Positions 58,978 through 64,000 of a stretch of DNA of 64,000 bases are shown piece by piece. The DNA is from Ehrlichia canis str. Jake (lineage in GTDB: Bacteria > Pseudomonadota > Alphaproteobacteria > Rickettsiales > Anaplasmataceae). A program made the position numbers and the translations under genes. The DNA lies in assembly GCF_000012565.1 (NCBI RefSeq), contig NC_007354.1, forward strand, positions 1,178,001 to 1,242,000, read 5' to 3'. Below the pieces are notes generated by a model, which did no database searches, was not told the origin of the DNA, and worked only from the letters and a program-made list of their open reading frames with translations. Within the stretch, counting starts at the first letter, position 1. The number at the start of each line of letters is the position of its first letter.

Positions 58978-60362
58978 TATTACATCTAAATACGTACCAC
59001 TTTATGCAAGCAAGGATATATAAGTGAAAAATCCATATTTTTCACTTATGTTAACAATTCTATACATACACAAATAGTATATCTGTTAAAACAAATACTA
59101 CTTATAGTCAGAAATAATATGCTACAATCACCATAACATATTTACAAAATCACTTTTTAACATTTTACAACAGAAACTTGTATGCACAATATCTACAGAT
59201 GTTAACAGACCAAGCCCTACCTATAACTGTTGCATTTCAAACAAGCAGATCTATTTTAAAATAAACACTATTTTGTTATATGCATAAAATAACATATCAT
59301 AAACTACAGACATTGAAGAGATCCAGATGTACAAACAAAAAAAACTAAATCTTACCTCCATTGAATAACTTCTCAAACAAAAGTATTGACTATAAAATAA
59401 TAGCTATAAATAAAATGCATACACCAACTCTGCACAATATTAATGCATTATCAGATTTATTTGATCAATATTTCTAATTAATATGAAGAGAAATATATCT
59501 ATATACATAGATTGATATTAACATATACTAAATTAATACTATATATTATGTATTTGCATAAAAACACATTATTACAGTTATGGATTTACCACATACCATT
59601 ATCAAAACTACTTTATTAGCAATTTTAATCAGAAAAAACTTTTAGCAATCTACACAAATTGACATATCAAATTAACGCTATACATATTGAATAACTGTGT
59701 ATTGAAACAAACATATATTCTAAAAATCGAATACCACTCTGCCATAAACATAAAAGTACAGACAATAAATCATATAATATTAAACGTAACATTAATTTTT
59801 CTTTATTTACAATGTTAGGTCAACCTGAAAAAGTCAGTGCTCATATGCACATACATAAGATCAAATACTACTGTCTTATCTAAACAAGCATGTTATAAAA
59901 TTTAATGCTAATAGATTATAAAATACATAGTACACCATAAATTAACCAACATCATGTAGCAGAGTTATAAATTTTATTTTCTTAATAACTCTAAATTAAA
60001 CTGAAAAAACCCTTTCACATACGTACAAACTAATAGACGTAAGACCAAATAATACTGAACTATTACACCTTAAATAAGTGCACCCACCTTAAAAATTAAA
60101 TACTATTTCTACAGATACAAAATTTATAACATACAGTAAATTACTGAATATTATGTAGTATTCCTTACCAACAATGTATAAGAACACTATTAAAACTTAC
60201 TATTGTTAGTACAATACACTACTATATTACATTATTACAACCTGTAATTCATCACATTATTGCTTGCACAAGTTTGCACATAAACCAAAATATCATTAGA
60301 TCATAAAATATTGTAGACTTATTATCTAAATATGCACAAACAATTACAAATATAACAGCATA
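58978..60362. repeat. Long gene desert with weak repeats of about 180-195 bp
   Basis: No gene recognised. Related segments occur near 59629 ('CAGAAAAAACTTTTAGCAAT'), 59826 ('CTGAAAAAGTCAGTGCTCAT') and 60001 ('CTGAAAAAACCCTTTCACAT'). Each is followed by a similar 40-50 bp stretch, so a strongly decayed tandem array is likely. A strong hairpin at its left end is listed separately. The plus strand here has several times more C than G. Confidence 0.45.
59020..59049 (+). terminator. Perfect 13-bp hairpin downstream of ftsH
   Basis: Arms ATAAGTGAAAAAT and ATTTTTCACTTAT with a 4-nt loop CCAT, 43 bp after the ftsH stop codon. The inner A/T tracts make it read as a terminator-like structure on either strand. 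No U-tract follows. Confidence 0.65.
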
Positions 60363-60524
60363 TTATCCTACACTTAATGACATAGAGTTTACAGATTCTA
60401 CACTTGCATCTACAATATAAGTAGAAGGATGAAGACCATTCTTGCCACTGCTTAAATACAAACTTTGTAATAAGGCAGCTCTTTGGCTACTTGAAGCAAA
60501 CGGAGTTAATAATGGCGTGTTCAT
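60363..60524 (-). CDS. Possible small protein or gene remnant (53 residues)
   Basis: The frame can open at 60593, but coding-like sequence starts at the ATG at 60524: 'MNTPLLTPFASSSQRAALLQ' continuing to 'SLYLSSGKNGLHPSTYIVDA'. Composition is varied, with Pro, Gly, His and Gln, unlike the Asn/Ile/Tyr/Lys-rich translations of the surrounding non-coding DNA. It resembles no family that I know. It lies alone in a 1.75-kb desert, downstream of lgt on the same strand. It may be a real small protein, or the conserved end of a lost gene. Confidence 0.4.
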   Translation of the reverse strand: MNTPLLTPFASSSQRAALLQSLYLSSGKNGLHPSTYIVDASVESVNSMSLSVG

Positions 60525-60730
60525 TATATGAGCCAAAATTATATTAATTTTAGTATATTTATACACTATATTACCTTTTACATAAAAAGGCAACAGTGTC
60601 TTACAGACAATTTAACACCAAAACAATGCTCAGAGCCAATACTTCAAAAAGCACATACTAAATACTTAAAACAACTTGTTTTCTCAAACCATAATTTAAA
60701 AATCTCTTAAATTAGACAAAAACAACACCT

Positions 60731-61516
60731 TTAAATTGAAAATTTATCTTGTACTTTAGCCAATTTTATAAAATAAAAACCCATAATTATCATAAAAATG
60801 GACAATAACTGTCCCATAGTTATTTGATCAAAAATAATATAGCCAATTTGTACATCTGGTTCTCTAACAAACTCAATAAAAAACCTTATTACCCCATACC
60901 ATATACAAAAAACAGAACTTAGCATTCCTTTAGATGTTTTGATTTTAGTAAAAAAGAAAAGAGAATTCGTTATTATAAATAACAAAAATCCTTCACCAAA
61001 AGCTTCATACAACTGACTTGGATGCCTATAAAGTAGGTCACCACTTGCAGGAAAAATCATTCCAATTTTTATATCAGTGACTTTACCATACAATTCCCCG
61101 TTAATGAAATTTGCAATACGTCCAAAAAATATACCAACAGGCACAGCACATGCACCTAAATCAAAAGCAGCAAGAACATCTATTTTATTCTTTCTACAAA
61201 AAATATACATGCCAATCATTACTCCAACTAAAGCACCATGAAATGACATGCCTCCATTCCATAACTTAAGCATTTCAATAGGAAAGTGTATATAAAAATC
61301 TAGATTATAGAACAATATGTATCCAATCCTGCCACCAAGAATTACAGAAATCACCCACCAAGATATTACTGATTCATAACTTTCTTTGTTAAAAACTTGA
61401 TATTTATCTATCTTTTTTATATACCAGTAAGCAAATATCATGCCAAATATATATGACAAAGAATACCATCTTATTTGCAAAGGCCCAATCCTAAAAGCTA
61501 CTTGATCTATAATCAT
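60731..61516 (-). CDS. lgt: Prolipoprotein diacylglyceryl transferase
   Basis: About 261 residues, seven membrane helices. Family motifs are 'PLQIRWYSLSYIFGMIFAYW', the catalytic-loop 'GGMSFHGALVGVMIGMY', and the signature 'GRIANFINGELYGKVTD'. The C-terminal 'RFFIEFVREPDVQIG' is also present. It transfers diacylglycerol from phosphatidylglycerol to the lipobox Cys. The frame opens at a TTG (61528); ATG at 61516 is the likely start. Works upstream of LspA. Confidence 0.95.
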   Translation of the reverse strand: MIIDQVAFRIGPLQIRWYSLSYIFGMIFAYWYIKKIDKYQVFNKESYESVISWWVISVILGGRIGYILFYNLDFYIHFPIEMLKLWNGGMSFHGALVGVMIGMYIFCRKNKIDVLAAFDLGACAVPVGIFFGRIANFINGELYGKVTDIKIGMIFPASGDLLYRHPSQLYEAFGEGFLLFIITNSLFFFTKIKTSKGMLSSVFCIWYGVIRFFIEFVREPDVQIGYIIFDQITMGQLLSIFMIIMGFYFIKLAKVQDKFSI

Positions 61517-62087
61517 AAAAATACACAAATATTAAATTTTAATAAGTATGAAACAAATAGTAAATTTTATCAACTTTTACTATGGCTGTTATACGACTAG
61601 CATAAAGATCAAATGCACAAATTTTCTATAGTAATTAACTTAGAATTATAGGAACACAATACTTTTACAACAGTGATACAAATAAAAATTACGGATATTA
61701 ATTTTACAACATGAACACTAAATAGTAATAATATCCTGTGAAAAAACCTGAGACTGTAAGTTATATAGATGCTATATAAGGCTTTTATAAACAATACATT
61801 ATACAAAAATTATATAACCACTTAACTTCACAGCAAATACGATTTTGACATATATGTAAAGTTAACTGTGCTCATATAATTAGAGGACCTATATATTAAC
61901 ATGTAAAACATAATTGTACTTTTCTTAAGTAATTTACAATAAAATTGTCTTACCAAATTTATTATATACAACATTATTAAATATAATTTTAGTATATTCT
62001 ATAAAAATATTCAATGATAGCTTACCATATTATTTATTTATTAATAAATGTTGAGCATAATATTAATATTCAACTTTAAAGAGAAAA
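61517..62087. other. 571-bp divergent intergenic region
   Basis: Between lgt (minus) and the orphan 305-residue gene (plus). The hydrophobic frame at 61609-61806 on the minus strand looks like random AT-rich translation. No other feature seen. Confidence 0.35.
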
Positions 62088-63005
62088 GTGGTGATACAAA
62101 ATATTCTTATTGGTGATAATAGTAATATAACAATATTTTTCACCGAAAAAAATGAAATAGAAAATTTTACTAAAATATTTACTGTACTAGATAAAAATAA
62201 AGCCGCTAAAACCTTATTCAACAATGAAGTGAACATACAATATCAAGATATGTCAGCTACATTAACTTCTTCTACACATTTTGAGTTTAGTGACCTAAAT
62301 AAGATAATAACACACATGCTACAACATAACTTTACAATCAGTACAAACATTATAGCTCAATCTTTAGAACAAGGATGTAATATTTTAAAAACCAGCAACT
62401 TAGTTATTTGTAGATTTAACAATCAGCCATTATACTGTATCAATGTGAGTATTAGAAATAATACAATAATACTACATCCAATATCTACACAATATTCTGA
62501 TTTATCTTCGGAAGATAACAAAAAATTAATTAATGCACTTCAAACACATACAAATACCAATGATATAACTACAGACAATAAACAACATGCTATTTTAATA
62601 TCAATTAATACTGTAATATACGAAGTATTACAATCACTTGTAAACATATTGATAAAAGTACAAATCATAGAAGAAAATGATAAAGAAAAGACATTACAGC
62701 AATTGACTAAACTTGCTTTTCATGATTTCACATCTAATGAGCTACAAATAGTAAAGAATATAGCACAATACCCTACTGATCATCCTTTAAGCAAATACAA
62801 GAACATAGCTAAAAATGTAGAAAACATCTTTTCACATCTAGCAAGTACCCAATCACTTGATTCAAGCTCTGCTAAATTACTACAAGATGCAATTAATAAT
62901 ACAGGTGAATTTTCTACAGCACCACATATTATAATGCGTAGTTTTAACAAACTAAACAAAAACTTTCATGATCAAATACAAAACATAATTAATCAATCAG
63001 AATAG
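62088..63005 (+). CDS. Uncharacterised 305-residue protein
   Basis: I do not recognise a family. It has no signal peptide and no clear membrane helix, and it is rich in Asn, Ile and Thr. The N-terminal half alternates beta-like stretches ('LIGDNSNITIFFTEKNEIEN', 'LVICRFNNQPLYCINVSIRN'). The C-terminal half looks helical ('TVIYEVLQSLVNILIKVQII' and 'KTLQQLTKLAFHDF'). The start is GTG at 62088 or the adjacent GTG at 62091, after an AAAGAG sequence. A decayed copy of its 3' end follows at 63098-63225. Probably a lineage-specific cytoplasmic or secreted protein; the lack of a Sec signal leaves type IV secretion open, without evidence for it. Confidence 0.75.
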   Translation: MVIQNILIGDNSNITIFFTEKNEIENFTKIFTVLDKNKAAKTLFNNEVNIQYQDMSATLTSSTHFEFSDLNKIITHMLQHNFTISTNIIAQSLEQGCNILKTSNLVICRFNNQPLYCINVSIRNNTIILHPISTQYSDLSSEDNKKLINALQTHTNTNDITTDNKQHAILISINTVIYEVLQSLVNILIKVQIIEENDKEKTLQQLTKLAFHDFTSNELQIVKNIAQYPTDHPLSKYKNIAKNVENIFSHLASTQSLDSSSAKLLQDAINNTGEFSTAPHIIMRSFNKLNKNFHDQIQNIINQSE

Positions 63006-63097
63006 CTGTACACTACACACATTATTACAAATTATCATTTATAATATAAAATTCAACTGATCAAGAACTAGAAACTCTTCCTTAGCTTGTATACTAT

Positions 63098-63225
63098 CCA
63101 ATTGTTACAAAATACAATTAATAATTCAGGAACATTTTTTACAGTAACGCACACTGTAATTTGTAGTTTTATAAATTAAATAAAAATTTTTATAATAAAA
63201 TACAGAAAGTAATTACATGATTACA
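63098..63225 (+). pseudogene. Decayed duplicate of the 3' end of the orphan gene
   Basis: Aligns with bases from about 62873 to 63000 at an offset of 225 bp. 'TACAAAATACAATTAATAAT' matches 'TACAAGATGCAATTAATAAT' of the gene, and 'GTAGTTTTATAAATTAAATA' matches 'GTAGTTTTAACAAACTAAAC'. In-frame stops (TAAATTAAATAA) show that it is dead. The 63226-63339 remainder holds no gene. Confidence 0.75.
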
Positions 63226-63339
63226 CTTATATTTTTCAATGATTACTTATAAACAATCAAAAAATCAGAAATTTCAATACTAATAAATCACAATTTATTA
63301 CTTTTATAAAATTTACACAAGTTTCACCTTTACTTGGAT

Positions 63340-64000
63340 TTAAAGATTTAAATCTTGAGAGTTACTTCTATCAATGGATTGTAAGTCACCAATACTAGTA
63401 TTTGGACAATTATCATTTTCTTGCGTACCACTATATATTTCATCTTGTCGATTACCAACAGTTTGATCTTGCACCGTACCAAACACTCCTGCATTATATG
63501 CATTAAAAAGAGCCAGACTCAAGTCATCAATTATTTGGTAACCACATCCCCCCTCAAGTTTAACAGTTTTAACCTCATCAATTCCATCAATATCACGCTT
63601 CATAGACAAATAAGCTGTGGTACTAATACCACCCAGCTTTAAAGCTAAATCTCTATCTTGCTTATAATACTGATTACACGCTAAAGCAACACTTAACACA
63701 GCACCAGTAATAATAACCATTAAACCAGACATTATAGGTCCATAGCCAAATGTAATGTCATTATACAATAAAAATGCATGTACCATTAACATAAACCCTG
63801 CAAACACTAAGCAAAAAGTAGCACAAACCTTTGACATTGTGGTTTTCAGTGAAAGTAAGTACAAACCTTCCACAAAAATTACAAAATACGATAATATAGA
63901 ACAGTACAAGGCTATCTTCTCAGCTCTAACTAGATGACATGTCAATGCTATAATCTGTGAAAAACATACAAATGCTAATACTGAAAAAGTTGTAATCCTT
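63340..64000 (-). CDS. Uncharacterised membrane protein, 5' end beyond the window
   Basis: The frame is open to the right edge, so the start lies outside; the TTG at 63945 is not a convincing start because upstream codons continue a hydrophobic segment ('TTFSVLAFVCFSQIIALTC'). Visible are about four membrane helices: that one, 'IALYCSILSYFVIFVEGLYL', 'VCATFCLVFAGFMLMVHAFL', and 'IMSGLMVIITGAVLSVALAC'. A hydrophilic, acidic tail of about 105 residues follows, ending 'SIGDLQSIDRSNSQDLNL'. No family recognised. The layout (helices, then an acidic variable tail) is common in lineage-specific Ehrlichia envelope proteins. Confidence 0.7.
   Translation of the reverse strand, partial: RITTFSVLAFVCFSQIIALTCHLVRAEKIALYCSILSYFVIFVEGLYLLSLKTTMSKVCATFCLVFAGFMLMVHAFLLYNDITFGYGPIMSGLMVIITGAVLSVALACNQYYKQDRDLALKLGGISTTAYLSMKRDIDGIDEVKTVKLEGGCGYQIIDDLSLALFNAYNAGVFGTVQDQTVGNRQDEIYSGTQENDNCPNTSIGDLQSIDRSNSQDLNL

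Noticed and set aside
61609-61806. 65-residue hydrophobic frame on the minus strand upstream of lgt
   Set aside because: Ile/Leu/Phe/Tyr-rich random AT translation with no ribosome-binding site.

Overview
The window is chromosomal DNA of an Ehrlichia-like alphaproteobacterium (order Rickettsiales, family Anaplasmataceae). The evidence is strong AT richness, unusually long non-coding gaps, a second virB4 next to several virB2 pilin genes, the alphaproteobacterial atpB-E-F'-F order, and an envelope gene set that keeps lipoprotein and BamA functions but has no LPS genes. I cannot name the species from sequence reading alone. There is no prophage, insertion sequence or CRISPR array.

Layout. 1-12132 (minus strand) is a type IV secretion cluster. 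Read in its own direction it holds three VirB2 pilin paralogs, a VirB4 paralog with a destroyed Walker A motif, and a very large exported repeat protein whose C-terminal repeats have decayed into a pseudogene running off the left edge. 12954-18108 is a tight six-gene operon: hflK, hflC, a DegP-type protease, lolA, rnc, and a Cox11/CtaG copper chaperone. 18511-21185 holds an M16 protease pair. 21704-22369 is an orphan membrane protein with a very clear sigma70-type promoter. 22452-28865 carries lspA-ribF, a glutaredoxin, map-prmC and sucB. 29686-34046 carries a gamma-carbonic-anhydrase-like protein, a D,D-carboxypeptidase homologue that has lost catalytic residues, a DsbD-like reductase and SdhE. 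34163-40195 is rseP-bamA-ompH-fabZ-purH, the usual envelope cluster without the lpx genes. 41155-44679 holds pgsA, an orphan heme-copper-oxidase subunit I-like protein and SURF1. 45067-48783 holds an exported pentapeptide-repeat protein and an AraM-like dehydrogenase. 49219-51913 is the F0 ATP synthase cluster, convergent with ftsA (to 53145) and followed by a TrkH-type potassium transporter. 55731-58977 is tRNA-Ser(GGA), tilS and ftsH. The right end has lgt, an orphan 305-residue protein, and a membrane protein cut by the window edge.

Systems. Several genes serve envelope biogenesis and quality control: HflK/HflC with FtsH (both present here), DegP, RseP, BamA, OmpH/Skp, LolA, Lgt, LspA, DsbD. 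Cox11 and SURF1 serve cytochrome oxidase assembly. SdhE and SucB belong to the TCA cycle.

The most general unusual signal is in the gaps. Several long intergenic stretches are degenerate tandem arrays with periods of about 160-250 bp, and one unit of the array is the 3' end of the adjacent gene (grxC, sucB, pgsA, atpB, and the orphan 305-residue gene). Expansion of non-coding DNA by partial tandem duplication is known from Ehrlichia genomes; here its steps can be read directly. The best single-gene oddity is the D,D-carboxypeptidase homologue at 30489-31640, which lacks the catalytic lysine and the KTG motif.
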